Assembly: GCA_029781825.1 (NCBI GenBank)
Contig: JAKOVY010000077.1
Location: forward strand, 1-51,799
Direction: 5' to 3'
Origin: Bacillota bacterium
GTDB lineage: Bacteria > Bacillota > Syntrophomonadia > Syntrophomonadales > DTU052
Length of the DNA stretch: 51,799 nt
In this document: positions 8,623 through 19,198 of the stretch, one piece after another
How positions within the stretch are numbered: the first letter of the stretch is position 1
How the letters are laid out: each line of letters begins with the position of its first letter
Position numbers and translations under genes: made by a program
Notes under the pieces: generated by a model
What the model was told of the DNA's origin: nothing
What the model saw: only the letters and a program-made list of their open reading frames with translations
Database searches by the model: none

Positions 8623-9421
8623 CAATCTTTTTCACTGGGGAGCGGTCATTGTAGTGGTGGCGGCCATCCTATCCGCCTCGATTAAAATCGTTCCCGAGTA
8701 CGAACGGGCTGTGCTCTTCCGCCTGGGGAGGCTGATAGGTGTTCGCGGTCCGGGGCTGATCCTGATCATTCCCATAATTGACAGGATAGTCCGTGTCTCC
8801 TTACGGATTATCGTGTTTGATGTTCCGGCCCAGGAGGTTATAACCCGGGACAACGTAACCTGCAGGGTGAATGCGGTCCTCTATTACCGCGTTATATCTC
8901 CGGACAAGGCCGTGGTGAATGTGGAAGAATACCACGAAGCCACCAATCAGCTGGCTCAGACCACTTTACGAAGCGTAATCGGAACCGCTGATCTCGACGA
9001 ACTCCTGTCTCGGAGAGACAAATTGAACCACACCATCCAGGTAATTGTCGATGAGGCCACCGATTCCTGGGGCATTAAGGTAACTGCAGTGGAGATTAAG
9101 GATGTGGTGCTGCCGGTTGAGATGCAGCGAGCCATTGCCCGGCAGGCGGAGGCGGAACGCAACCGGAGGGCGGCGGTCATTCAAGCCGAGGGTGAACGCC
9201 AGGCCGCAGAACAGCTGGCCCAGGCCTCGCAAATCCTGAGCTCGAGCGAGGGAGGGATTACCCTCAGGATGCTTCGGTCTTTGACCGATATCTCAACTTC
9301 CGAGAATACCACAGTTCTCTTCCCCTTGCCCATAGAACTGAGAAAGATTTTGCCCGAAACCGAAAAGATCATGCAGCGTATAGCCGATAATAGCCAGGCA
9401 AATCCCGATTCTGTGGAATAG
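8615..9421 (+). CDS. Slipin (stomatin/prohibitin/flotillin, SPFH family)
   Basis: This is a 268-residue SPFH protein. An N-terminal hydrophobic hairpin (residues 5-22) is followed by the stomatin pattern EYERAVLFRLGRLIGVRGPGL, VPAQEVITRDNV, TTLRSVIGTADLDELLSRRD and WGIKVTAVEIKDVVLP. A coiled-coil rich in AEAERNRRAAVIQAEGERQAA comes next. These proteins oligomerise at the membrane and are partnered with NfeD. The ATG lies inside the nfeD end, so the two are translationally coupled. Confidence 0.93.
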   Translation: MLDNLFHWGAVIVVVAAILSASIKIVPEYERAVLFRLGRLIGVRGPGLILIIPIIDRIVRVSLRIIVFDVPAQEVITRDNVTCRVNAVLYYRVISPDKAVVNVEEYHEATNQLAQTTLRSVIGTADLDELLSRRDKLNHTIQVIVDEATDSWGIKVTAVEIKDVVLPVEMQRAIARQAEAERNRRAAVIQAEGERQAAEQLAQASQILSSSEGGITLRMLRSLTDISTSENTTVLFPLPIELRKILPETEKIMQRIADNSQANPDSVE

Positions 9422-9560
9422 AATATTATAAAGCACAACGGAAGGGATCAGTTTTAATTATGCAAAAAAGTCAGTTCGGTAAAGTCTCTCCACCGGAAAT
9501 ACCGGGGATAAGGAAAGCATAATGATCTCCTGATGTTGTAAGCCGGGAAAGGGGTAAAGT

Positions 9561-10001
9561 GTGGAATACCAGAAACCTGATGTTTATCAAGAGTTCAGGG
9601 CCAAGGTCCAACGTTGGATCGAAAGTCAGGATGCCCGTAACAGCAAATGGGCGGAGTACTTGATGTACGCGCCGGACCTGTTTCACCTGCTGGTGAGGCT
9701 GTCACTGGACCCGGAGGTCTCGAGCGGACAGAAGGCCAAGTTGCTGGCGGTTATTGCTTATTTCATTTCTCCGTTTGATGTGTTCCCCGAGTTTGTGTTG
9801 GGGCCGCTGGGGCTGCTTGATGATATTGCCTTGACCGCGTGGGTTTTGAACTCCATGGTCAATGAATCCGATCCTGAAATTGTCCGTCGCTATTGGGCGG
9901 GCGATGGCGACAGCCTGGAGGCTATCCAGCGGATTCTGGCCATTGCCGACGACATGATCGGCAGCGGCCTCTGGGAGCGTCTGAAAAAGAAGTTCGATTA
10001 A
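9561..10001 (+). CDS. DUF1232 (YkvA-like) protein
   Basis: The 146-residue product contains the DUF1232 core: SSGQKAKLLAVIAYFISPFD, then FPEFVLGPLGLLDDIALTAW, with the characteristic Y-x-SP-x-D-x-P and DD motifs. The hydrophobic stretch suggests membrane association. The start is GTG 9561 after AAAGGGGTAAA. Its biochemical role is unknown. It follows the nfeD/slipin pair by 139 bases and could share a membrane-related role, but nothing proves this. Confidence 0.83.
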   Translation: MEYQKPDVYQEFRAKVQRWIESQDARNSKWAEYLMYAPDLFHLLVRLSLDPEVSSGQKAKLLAVIAYFISPFDVFPEFVLGPLGLLDDIALTAWVLNSMVNESDPEIVRRYWAGDGDSLEAIQRILAIADDMIGSGLWERLKKKFD

Positions 10002-10076
10002 AGCAGTAGCATACCTGGCCTGCAGGATCGCAGGGTGGTGGGCTCAGCCGGATATGAAACAGGGAGATCTCAACGA

Positions 10077-11330
10077 ATGCGGGACGGACATGAAATTTAT
10101 GATATCGCAGTGATTGGCGGGGGCCCGGCCGGAATGATGGCGGCCGGCCGGGCTGCAGAGCTGGGAAGATCGGTGGTTTTGCTGGAAAAGAACCGCCAGT
10201 TGGGAGTAAAGCTCCTGATTACCGGCAAAGGAAGGTGTAATATAACCCGGGACGAGCCTGACCCTCAGCAGTTGGCGGAAGGTTACGGGAAGAAGGGCAG
10301 ATTTCTGCTTCCGGCTCTTAGAGCTTTCGGGGTGCAGGATGTTGTTGAGTTTTTTGAATCCCGAGGGGTTAAGACCAAGGTGGAGCGCGGTAAACGAGTG
10401 TTCCCCGCCAGCGACAAGGCTCGGGATGTCAGGGATGCTTTGGCCGCCTATTTGAGACAGGCCGGGGTGGAAGTACGGCTCAACACGCGGGTCACCGGGC
10501 TCGCGGCTGACGGCGAATTGATTACGGGGATTGATACCGCCCGGGGACGGGTGGTGGCCCGAAGATACATATTGAGCAGCGGCGGGTGTTCTTATCCCGG
10601 AACCGGGTCGACCGGAGAAGGTTTCGACTGGCTGCGGGACCTGGGACATAACATAACCCCGCTGGAACCGGCTTTAGTCCCCATAATAGTAAAAGAAGAG
10701 TGGGTAAAGGAAGCTCAGGGCCTCAGCCTGAAAAATGTCCGGATCAGCCTCTGCCAGCATGGACAGCGCAAGGACCAGAGATTTGGCGAAGCCCTGATCA
10801 CTCATTTCGGGCTGAGCGGTCCGATTGTGCTGGATATAAGCAAAAAGGTAGGGGAACTTCTTCCCCAGGGAGAAGTCAAACTTTATGTTGACCTTAAACC
10901 ATCATTAAGCTTTGACCGTTTGGATGAACGGGTACAGCGTGATTTTGCGAAATACCGAAACAAGGCCTTCAAAAACAGTCTCACCGATTTACTGCCTCGT
11001 TCCTTGATAGCTCCGGTAATAAGGTTATCGGGGATAAATCCCGACAAACAGGTGAACAGTGTAACCCGGGAAGAGCGGCATCGGTTGGTAAACCTTTTGA
11101 AAGGGCTGGAGATTACGGTGTCGGGCCTGTTGGGATTCGAACAGGCCATTATCACCAGGGGAGGGGTTGACCTGAAAGAGGTTGATCCCCGAACCATGAG
11201 ATCCAGACTGTTCCGGAATTTGTTCCTGGCCGGCGAGATATTGGATCTGGACGGTCCTACCGGAGGCTACAACCTGCAATTATGCTGGACCACCGGTTAC
11301 CTTGCAGGCCAGAGCGCAGCTGCAGATTGA
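10077..11330 (+). CDS. HI0933/BaiN-type NAD(P)/FAD-dependent oxidoreductase
   Basis: This 417-residue flavoprotein has an N-terminal Rossmann FAD motif (AVIGGGPAGMMAAGRAAELG) and the family signature GVKLLITGKGRCNITR. It also has GGCSYPGTGSTGEG in the centre and a C-terminal FAD motif (LAGEILDLDGPTGGYNLQ). The family reduces varied unsaturated substrates and the physiological substrate here is unknown. ATG 10077 follows GGGAG by 10 bases. An alternative GTG at 10035 adds 14 unconserved residues. Confidence 0.88.
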   Translation: MRDGHEIYDIAVIGGGPAGMMAAGRAAELGRSVVLLEKNRQLGVKLLITGKGRCNITRDEPDPQQLAEGYGKKGRFLLPALRAFGVQDVVEFFESRGVKTKVERGKRVFPASDKARDVRDALAAYLRQAGVEVRLNTRVTGLAADGELITGIDTARGRVVARRYILSSGGCSYPGTGSTGEGFDWLRDLGHNITPLEPALVPIIVKEEWVKEAQGLSLKNVRISLCQHGQRKDQRFGEALITHFGLSGPIVLDISKKVGELLPQGEVKLYVDLKPSLSFDRLDERVQRDFAKYRNKAFKNSLTDLLPRSLIAPVIRLSGINPDKQVNSVTREERHRLVNLLKGLEITVSGLLGFEQAIITRGGVDLKEVDPRTMRSRLFRNLFLAGEILDLDGPTGGYNLQLCWTTGYLAGQSAAAD

Positions 11331-11653
11331 AACCGGCTGATGTCGGTATTTTGGGCCCCAACTGTTCACTTCTGCCCGGTACCTCTTCCGATTGTCGCCA
11401 AATTCTGCGGGTTTTTGTGTGCAGACACCGGTGCCGCAGACAGAATTCCTCAACGTATTTGACGCAACCTACCCTTGTTTTTTAAGCGCAGACACCAGTG
11501 GGTCGGGCAATCTTGGCTCCCGCTCACGGAGAAATCATCCGCGTGCAGGACCTAAAAATGCAGATTTTTTTCACAAATTAGGACCGAAGGAGGAAGATAA
11601 CGAAAAGTATAGAATTATACTATATTCTGTAAATTGGAAAAATGGAGGAATTT
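11331..11653. other. Intergenic region, 323 bases, no gene seen
   Basis: No supported reading frame is present. It contains a short near-repeat, GCAGACACCGGTG (about 11420) and GCAGACACCAGTG (about 11489). An AT-rich stretch with AGAAT (11611-11615) and ATTCT (11624-11628) as inverted arms lies just before the next gene and may hold its promoter. Confidence 0.45.
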
Positions 11654-13894
11654 ATGACAGTATCCAGCAATATTGATAATAGTTCACTTGCTGTCTCTGA
11701 ACACATAGCAGGAGTCCTGGACCAGTTAAGCGGTTTTGTCTTTACATATGACGAGTCAGGGAGGATTACCTACTGCACTCAACGCGGGGCTGAGGTTTTC
11801 GGACTCACCGTCAAGGAAATGATCGGGAAGCGTATTGCAGATCTGGTGCCAACAAACGACATGATGATGGTGCAGAAAGCAATAGACGGGGAAGACGGTG
11901 CCGGTCGGATCCATGAAGTAACCGTAACTGATAAAAAGAAAAGGAAAAAAAGATTCCACCTGCAGGTGATACCTTCGATCTCCGAATCGGGTTCCGGGGG
12001 AGGTATGGTTGTTGCCAGTGATATCTCCGACTGGACCGAAACTCTGAAAAGCCAAATGACTGCCGAAATGCGCTACCGGCAGCTCTTTGAAACTTCCTTC
12101 GACGGCTTTGCCGTATTCGATGTCAACGGAAGATGCCTGGACTGCAACCAGGCATTTGCTGAGCTATTGGGACACCCCTCGAAAGAAGCCGTCATCAACC
12201 GTTCTTATAAAAAGATCACCCCTCCGGAATACCATGACCTGGATGTAAAGGCTATGATGCAGATAATGGAACGGGGTTACTGTGATGAATACGTAAAGGA
12301 ATACCTGCACAGCAACGGTACGCGGGTGGTAACCAGCGTCAGGGGTTTGCGGAGCACCGATGAAAATGGCAATACTATCGGGGGATGGTATCTGGTACAT
12401 GATATAACGGAGAAGAAATTGGCCGAGGAGAAGCTGCGCCGTTCGGAGCAGCTGTATCGTACCATATTTGAAAATACCGGAACGGCCATGATGATACTTG
12501 ATGAGGACACAACGATTGTATCGATCAACAAGGAAACCGAGAGGTTAACCGGCATTTCCCGAAAGGACACCGGCAAGGTTAAATGGACGGACTTCGTATA
12601 TCCCGAGGACCTGGGAAGGATGATGGATTTTTATAAGGCCAGCCGAGAGCCGGGGAACAAGGTCCCCGGGAATTGTGAATTCAGAATGGTCAGGAAGGAC
12701 GGAGAGGTCCGCGAGGTCAGCCTCACCGCCGCCATAATCCCTGACAGCAAGCAGGCCATCATTTCACTGATGGATGTGACCGAGGCCCGCTGGGCCGAGC
12801 GCCGTATGCGAGCCGCCAATGAGGAACTGGAAGCCACCCTTGAAGAGCTTACCGCTATCGAGGAAGAGTTGAGACACCAGTACCGAGAGCTGCAGAAGCA
12901 GGAGTATGCCCTGGCTGAATCCGAAAGGCGATTCCGGTCCCTGCTGGAGAACGTTCGCCTGCTGGCCTTAATCGTCGATGCTGAAGGTACCATTACCTTT
13001 GCAAACAACTTCCTTCTGAGCCTTATCGGATGGGAGCGGGAGGAACTGGAAGGCCATCATTTCAGAGTATTGTTTCCGCCTTCTATCCGCAAGAAAATGG
13101 AAAGGCTTTTTGAAAACACCATCAAGAAAGAGAGGATAATCAGCTACGGTCCCAGTTATGTGCAGACGAAAGACGGCCGCAAGCTGCGGATACACTGGAA
13201 CAATACCCTGCTGATGGATACCGAGCGCAACGTAGTCGGGATTGCCACTATCGGTGAAGATGTAACCGAACGCTGGCGGGCGGAAAAAGAGCTGCAGAAG
13301 AATCTGAAGCAGATGCAGGCCTTACTTGACGGTACGGTGGAGGCCCTGGCGGCGACTGCGGAAAAACGGGATCCTTATACAGCCGGTCACCAAAGAAGGG
13401 TAGCCGACCTGGCTTGTGCCATAGCCAGGAAAATGGGCATAGACGGCAGTCGGTTGGAAGGATTGCGCACGGCCGGCATCCTGCATGACATAGGCAAGAT
13501 GTATATACCTACCGAGATTCTGTCCAAACCGGGCCGCCTGACGGAGGTGGAAATGCTCCTCGTCAGGACCCACTGTCAGGCGGGTTATGAGATCTTGCGC
13601 AAAATTCCCTTTGCTCACCCGGTTCCGAAGATTTTATTGCAGCATCATGAACGAATGGACGGATCGGGGTATCCCCAGGGACTGAAGGGGAAGGAAATTC
13701 TGCTCGAGGCCCGTATACTGGGGGTGGCGGACGTGGTGGAAGCCATGGCATCGCACCGCCCTTACCGACCGGCCCTGGGAGTGGCCAAGGCCCTGGAAGA
13801 GATCTCCGCCAACAGCGGGAGCCTGTACGATCCTCAGGTGGTTGAGGTCTGCTGTCGGTTGTTTAATGAAGAAGGTTTTATGTTCGACTCCTGA
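11654..13894 (+). CDS. Multi-PAS sensor with HD-GYP domain (putative c-di-GMP phosphodiesterase)
   Basis: The 746-residue cytoplasmic protein carries four PAS modules (about residues 15-130, 135-255, 260-380 and 430-550), a coiled-coil linker (EELEATLEELTAIEEELRHQ) between the third and fourth, and a C-terminal HD-GYP domain. The catalytic motifs are intact: HDIGK near residue 611 and HHERMDGSGYPQGL near residue 664. HD-GYP enzymes hydrolyse cyclic di-GMP, and the PAS domains presumably set activity by redox state or a ligand. No membrane segment is present. ATG 11654 has GGAGG five bases upstream, whereas ATG 11642 overlaps that site. It is a single gene between hairpins. Confidence 0.93.
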   Translation: MTVSSNIDNSSLAVSEHIAGVLDQLSGFVFTYDESGRITYCTQRGAEVFGLTVKEMIGKRIADLVPTNDMMMVQKAIDGEDGAGRIHEVTVTDKKKRKKRFHLQVIPSISESGSGGGMVVASDISDWTETLKSQMTAEMRYRQLFETSFDGFAVFDVNGRCLDCNQAFAELLGHPSKEAVINRSYKKITPPEYHDLDVKAMMQIMERGYCDEYVKEYLHSNGTRVVTSVRGLRSTDENGNTIGGWYLVHDITEKKLAEEKLRRSEQLYRTIFENTGTAMMILDEDTTIVSINKETERLTGISRKDTGKVKWTDFVYPEDLGRMMDFYKASREPGNKVPGNCEFRMVRKDGEVREVSLTAAIIPDSKQAIISLMDVTEARWAERRMRAANEELEATLEELTAIEEELRHQYRELQKQEYALAESERRFRSLLENVRLLALIVDAEGTITFANNFLLSLIGWEREELEGHHFRVLFPPSIRKKMERLFENTIKKERIISYGPSYVQTKDGRKLRIHWNNTLLMDTERNVVGIATIGEDVTERWRAEKELQKNLKQMQALLDGTVEALAATAEKRDPYTAGHQRRVADLACAIARKMGIDGSRLEGLRTAGILHDIGKMYIPTEILSKPGRLTEVEMLLVRTHCQAGYEILRKIPFAHPVPKILLQHHERMDGSGYPQGLKGKEILLEARILGVADVVEAMASHRPYRPALGVAKALEEISANSGSLYDPQVVEVCCRLFNEEGFMFDS

Positions 13895-13935
13895 AGCATT
13901 CAAGCTTTCCAAACACACCGGGGACTTTGAATAAG

Positions 13936-13971
13936 GCGCTGCGGATTAATCCGGGCGTCTTTTGTTTTTAG
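13936..13971 (+). terminator. Terminator after the PAS/HD-GYP gene
   Basis: GCGC-TG-CGGAT pairs with ATCCG-G-GCGT around a TA loop, followed by CTTTTGTTTTT. The outer and inner stems are separated by small bulges. Confidence 0.65.
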
Positions 13972-14001
13972 TACTGCAGAGGGCAATCAGCGTATGGGGA
14001 T

Positions 14002-14025
14002 AACCCGAGCAGGGTTCGGTTTTTT
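14002..14025 (+). terminator. Second terminator-like hairpin upstream of gdhA
   Basis: AACCC (14002-14006) pairs with GGGTT (14012-14016), then CGG and a run of six T at 14020-14025. Its T-run overlaps the upstream 17-bp regulatory site. Confidence 0.4.
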
Positions 14026-14039
14026 CTGCATGGTGAAAT
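14023..14039. promoter_or_regulatory. Putative IclR-type operator, gdhA upstream site
   Basis: TTTCTGCATGGTGAAAT is, read on the minus strand, 14 of 17 identical to the site at 14102-14118. It ends 9 bases before the putative -35 of gdhA. The pseudo-palindrome has the TTYC-N7-GRAA form seen in IclR-family operators. Confidence 0.5.
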
Positions 14040-14048
14040 TAGAATCCG

Positions 14049-15552
<1,504 letters not shown>

Positions 15553-15586
15553 TACTGGACTGTTACGAGAATAAGGGATCGAACAG

Positions 15587-15617
15587 GAAGCCGGGACCAT
15601 TCCCGGCTTCTTTATTT
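15587..15617 (+). terminator. Terminator of gdhA
   Basis: GAAGCCGGGA (15587-15596) and TCCCGGCTTC (15601-15610) form a perfect 10-bp stem with loop CCAT, followed by TTTATTT. Confidence 0.93.
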
Positions 15618-15803
15618 AAGCCCCGGCGGTCGCTTCCGGGGTCGTGATGGCAGCCGTTAACCGAAAGGCCTTTTTGTACCGGCGATAAAACCTGTTTTCC
15701 AACGTCCGGCGCCTTGCTCGAGTGTATAGCCTTGCTATGAACAAAGGGATCGGTCTGGTATAATCAAAGTGCATGTGATCATAACAGGAGAGGATCCGGT
15801 TTG

Positions 15804-16409
15804 ATGGAGAAAATAAGGGCTTTGCGCAACCGTGAAGCCAAAATTTTGGGACACGAGGATTTCTTTGAATCCGCGGTGACCGTTCCGGTGATTGAGCATC
15901 GAGGAGAGACCTGTATAATCTTCGAAGAGAGGACCTCATGGCTGAAGAAAAACCCGGGAGAGATATCCTTCCCCGGGGGGAAAATCGAGCGGGGAGATGG
16001 CAGCGCACTGGAAGCGGCCATCAGGGAAACCTGCGAAGAACTGGGCATTAAGCGCCAGGACCTGGAATATATGGGTTCACTTGACATCCTTTTGACACCC
16101 TTCAACGTGCTGGTTTACCCTTTTGTCTGCCGGGTGAAAGAGAATGCGGTAATAAAACCGAACTCGAGTGAATGCAAATCGCTGCTTTATGTCCCCCTTG
16201 CTCATCTTATGGAAACCGAGCCCATTACCAGCGCGGTTGCGGTGAGACTGGTACCGCCCGCCGATTATCCCTATGAGTTGATTCCCGGAGGAAGAGATTA
16301 TCCCTGGCGGGAAGGCACCTACGCTCAGTTTTTTTATCTATGGAAGGGTCATGTTATCTGGGGGCTGACCGCCCGCATCCTCCATCACTTTCTCAGCCTG
16401 ATAAAATAG
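15804..16409 (+). CDS. Nudix hydrolase, CoA pyrophosphatase type
   Basis: The roughly 201-residue product has the Nudix box (PGGKIERGDGSALEAAIRET, then CEELG), with the wider spacing between D and RET that marks the NUDT7/YeaB CoA-diphosphatase group. LTPFNVLVYPFVCRV follows, which also fits that group. Such enzymes cleave CoA and acyl-CoAs to phosphopantetheine and 3',5'-ADP. In a genome full of acyl-CoA enzymes, CoA housekeeping is plausible. The start is TTG 15801 or ATG 15804 after AGGAGAGGA. Confidence 0.82.
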   Translation: MEKIRALRNREAKILGHEDFFESAVTVPVIEHRGETCIIFEERTSWLKKNPGEISFPGGKIERGDGSALEAAIRETCEELGIKRQDLEYMGSLDILLTPFNVLVYPFVCRVKENAVIKPNSSECKSLLYVPLAHLMETEPITSAVAVRLVPPADYPYELIPGGRDYPWREGTYAQFFYLWKGHVIWGLTARILHHFLSLIK

Positions 16410-16419
16410 GAAAACGCTG

Positions 16420-16737
16420 CTATAAGTTGTACAGGAGGGCCATGACTGCAATGCCGGTGACCAGGGTGTAGAAGGGGCTTCTGGTGTAGACGGCTACCAG
16501 CATGGTAGGCACAAAAGCCCAGATGTACCGGTTCCCCGTGGTAATGGCGATTGTTCCATCCGGGGCCAGAACGCTGACTGCTACCAGGGCCGCCAGTACC
16601 GAGGGTGCGATGTAAGAAAGCCATTCCTTAAACTTTTCAGGGAACTCGAACCGAGACAGGAGCGCCACCGGCAAGCTCCGAGGGATGGCGGTTGCCAGAG
16701 CCATACCCACTATTATCCACAGTATTTCCGCTCTCAT
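16420..16737 (-). CDS. azlD: AzlD-family branched-chain amino-acid exporter subunit
   Basis: This is a 105-residue integral membrane protein with three to four hydrophobic segments and the AzlD patterns AIPRSLPVALL and LSYIAPSVLAALV. AzlD is the small partner of AzlC in exporting branched-chain amino acids. It overlaps azlC by four bases (ATGA), so it is coupled to it. Confidence 0.9.
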   Translation of the reverse strand: MRAEILWIIVGMALATAIPRSLPVALLSRFEFPEKFKEWLSYIAPSVLAALVAVSVLAPDGTIAITTGNRYIWAFVPTMLVAVYTRSPFYTLVTGIAVMALLYNL

Positions 16738-17414
16738 CGCCTGACAATCACTCCCAAAGTGGCCGCCACCAGGGAGGCGATAATTATATTGGACAGGTTG
16801 CTCAGAGTAGCCGGGAAGAGGTAGGCCACCACCAGGCAGACCACTACTGAGGCTACCGCCACCATGATATGTTTCCTTTCGCTTATCACCAGGATCAGCA
16901 GGATCGTGTACATGGCGGGCAAAGCAAAGTTAAGCCCCAGTTGTTCGGTATTGGTGATGATGCTCCCCAGGCTCGCTCCCAGAAAAGTGCTTCCCACCCA
17001 TGACAGATAGGAACTGACATTGAGACCCGCCAGGTAGGGTATGGTTGCCGGGTTTTCCTTGAAATGAACTGCTGCGACCGCATAGGTCTCGTCGGTCAGT
17101 CCCAGCATCAAGGCCGAAGCTGCACCGGTGGGCAGGGCCTTAAGCTGCGGTACCATCGAGGTTGAGAACAGAAAATACCTCAGGTTAACCAGCAGGTTGG
17201 CCATAATTATGGTCAGCATCGAGCCTCCGGCGGCAATAATGCCGATTGCTATGTACTGCCCGGCTCCTGTGAACACCAGAGCCGACATCAATGTGGTTTC
17301 AGCTGCCGACAGGCCCGCCTCAGTAGCCAGGACCCCAAAAGCCAGGCCCAGGGGCATATAAGCCAGCATAACCGGAATTGCATGTCTGATACCGGTTATC
17401 AGTTGGTCCCGCAT
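16734..17414 (-). CDS. azlC: AzlC-family branched-chain amino-acid exporter subunit
   Basis: The 226-residue membrane protein has about five to six hydrophobic helices and family motifs including MLAYMPLGLAFGVLATEAGL, FTGAGQYIAIGIIAAGG and LTDETYAV. AzlC with AzlD forms an exporter for branched-chain amino acids in Firmicutes. It is the first gene of the minus-strand pair and starts with ATG at 17414 after an AAGGTGTGA ribosome site. Confidence 0.92.
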   Translation of the reverse strand: MRDQLITGIRHAIPVMLAYMPLGLAFGVLATEAGLSAAETTLMSALVFTGAGQYIAIGIIAAGGSMLTIIMANLLVNLRYFLFSTSMVPQLKALPTGAASALMLGLTDETYAVAAVHFKENPATIPYLAGLNVSSYLSWVGSTFLGASLGSIITNTEQLGLNFALPAMYTILLILVISERKHIMVAVASVVVCLVVAYLFPATLSNLSNIIIASLVAATLGVIVRR

Positions 17415-17513
17415 AATGTATCACACCTTTATAAAATGACTGTATAAGGCAGTTCCCGAAATCCAAAACGGACTGGAGGTATCGCCAGGACCCGGTTCAG
17501 ACCGTCCATGGGA

Positions 17514-18911
17514 TCAGCCTTGCTCTCTTTCTTCCCGGGAGACGTTGCCCCGGGCCAGGGAACAGAAGATGCCGATGAAACACAGGGCGGCAAAAACCAG
17601 AAATGCCACGTTGGTACTGGCGATCAGTTCCGGAGCAACCTCCGGGGTAATCCTGGCTCTCCCCAGATGGGCGGCAAATATAAAGGAAACGATGGCCATG
17701 CTTAAGGCTTGCCCCACCAACCGCATCGTTCCGAGGGTCGAGGAGGCAATTCCGTAGTCCTTGCGGTCTACCGAACTCATCACCGCGTTGGTGTTGGGGC
17801 TGGCAAACAGGGCGAAGCCCAAACCCTGCAGGACCAGTATGCCGGTGATGAGCCGGATGTCGGTATCGCCGCTTATGGTAGCCAGGACGAGCAGCCCCAC
17901 AGTAGTAACGGCCATACCCACGCTCGATACCACCCTGGGCTGCAGGCGGTCTGAGAGTCTGCCGGCCATGGGCGAAAGGAGGGCCATTATCAGCGGCTGG
18001 ATCAGCAGAAAAGTTCCCGCCGCCTGGGCGCCGTAACCGCGAACCACCTGAAGGTAGAGAGATAAAAGGTAGCTGATGGAAAAGGTGGCGCTGTAGTTGA
18101 TCAGGGCCGCCAGATTGGAAAACGCAAACGCGGCGTTGGTGGCCAGCACCCTTACGTTCAGGAGCGGGTAGGGGGCTCGGAATTCGCGGAAGGCGAATAC
18201 GGCCAGCCCCAGAACTCCGGCGCCGGTGATGAATGGAGCCGCGGTCAGCGTGTACAAGCTGGAGGCTCCGTAAATCAAGGCTATCAGACTGACGGCGATC
18301 AGCAATGCTCCCAGGACATCATACCGTTCCTCTATTACCGCGCGCCGGTCATCGGGCACCCAAACCTGGGAGGCCCAGATTACCAGAACCGACCACAACC
18401 CGACCACGTAGAATATGCTCCTCCATCCCAGGTAGTGGGTGAGAAAGCCGCCGACAATAGGACCCGCTGACAGTCCTACGTATACCATGGCTGCGTTTAT
18501 TCCCAAAACCCTGCCCCTTTCCTGTGGAGGGAAAGCTGAAGTTAACAAGGCCATACCGGTGGCAAACATCATGGTGGCTCCCATACCCTGAAGAACCCGG
18601 GCCAGCAATAATAGGTTAAGCGAATTCGATAAGGCGCAGAGAAAGGAGGCGGCGCCGAAAATGCCGATCCCGGCAACAAATATTCGCTTGCGGCCATACA
18701 TATCCGCCAAGCGTCCAAAGGGCAGGAGGAATGCAGCTGAAACCAGCAGAAAGGAGGTTACAATCCAGTTCAGCATTATGGCGTTACCGTTTAAATCCTG
18801 TCCAATCGCGGGAATCGCCAGGTTGATCGAACTGCCCATAAACGGGGTGAGGAAAGCGCTTAAAGTTGCCACCAACAGAATCCGATTGCGAGTCTTAGTG
18901 TTTTCCGCCAA
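17514..18911 (-). CDS. MFS transporter, DHA2-type (14-helix) exporter
   Basis: The 465-residue protein has about 14 hydrophobic segments and the MFS motifs LPFGRLADMYGRKRIF (motif A) and ARVLQGMGATMMFATG with LSAGPIVGGFL (motif C), typical of the EmrB/QacA drug-exporter branch. It probably expels hydrophobic toxicants by proton antiport, with unknown substrate. It is transcribed away from the acyl-CoA dehydrogenase gene. Its promoter contains a perfect palindrome, suggesting a local repressor encoded elsewhere. Confidence 0.9.
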   Translation of the reverse strand: MAENTKTRNRILLVATLSAFLTPFMGSSINLAIPAIGQDLNGNAIMLNWIVTSFLLVSAAFLLPFGRLADMYGRKRIFVAGIGIFGAASFLCALSNSLNLLLLARVLQGMGATMMFATGMALLTSAFPPQERGRVLGINAAMVYVGLSAGPIVGGFLTHYLGWRSIFYVVGLWSVLVIWASQVWVPDDRRAVIEERYDVLGALLIAVSLIALIYGASSLYTLTAAPFITGAGVLGLAVFAFREFRAPYPLLNVRVLATNAAFAFSNLAALINYSATFSISYLLSLYLQVVRGYGAQAAGTFLLIQPLIMALLSPMAGRLSDRLQPRVVSSVGMAVTTVGLLVLATISGDTDIRLITGILVLQGLGFALFASPNTNAVMSSVDRKDYGIASSTLGTMRLVGQALSMAIVSFIFAAHLGRARITPEVAPELIASTNVAFLVFAALCFIGIFCSLARGNVSREEREQG

Positions 18912-18926
18912 ATTGCCTTACCTGCC

Positions 18927-18955
18927 TATTTATTTTATTCGAAAATAAATGTCAA
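18927..18955 (-). promoter_or_regulatory. MFS promoter with embedded palindromic operator
   Basis: On the minus strand TTGACA (18955-18950) and TAAATA (18932-18927) are separated by 17 bases. The spacer and -10 are covered by a perfect palindrome, TTTATTTT-ATTCG-AAAATAAA (18929-18949). A bound MarR- or TetR-type repressor would block RNA polymerase. Confidence 0.65.
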
Positions 18956-19065
18956 CAACCAACGGTCATGAAATACTGTGTACTCCTTTAATCTACAACA
19001 GCGGTGAGCCGAAAACAAGCCCGTCGGGCGATTTTCACAAATAATGGCATCCCGGGAACGCAAAT

Positions 19066-19093
19066 GTGAGAACCGGATTATACAGTTTCTCAC
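19066..19093. promoter_or_regulatory. Inverted repeat in the MFS/acyl-CoA dehydrogenase divergent region
   Basis: GTGAGAA (19066-19072) and TTCTCAC (19087-19093) are exact inverted arms 14 bases apart. A possible -35 TTGACA (19130-19135) and -10 TATCTT (19153-19158) for the dehydrogenase lie just downstream, so the repeat could be an upstream operator. Confidence 0.35.
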
Positions 19094-19198
19094 TTCAAAA
19101 TAATCGACAGCAACCTGAATTATTCGTGATTGACAGTCGAACACACGTGTAATATCTTGATTACAAAGCGACATATTTAATTACGGGAGTGAGTTTTC

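Noticed and set aside
11392-11676. 94-codon frame before the PAS/HD-GYP gene
   Set aside because: No ribosome site, low-complexity composition, and it runs across the promoter-like region into the next gene's start.
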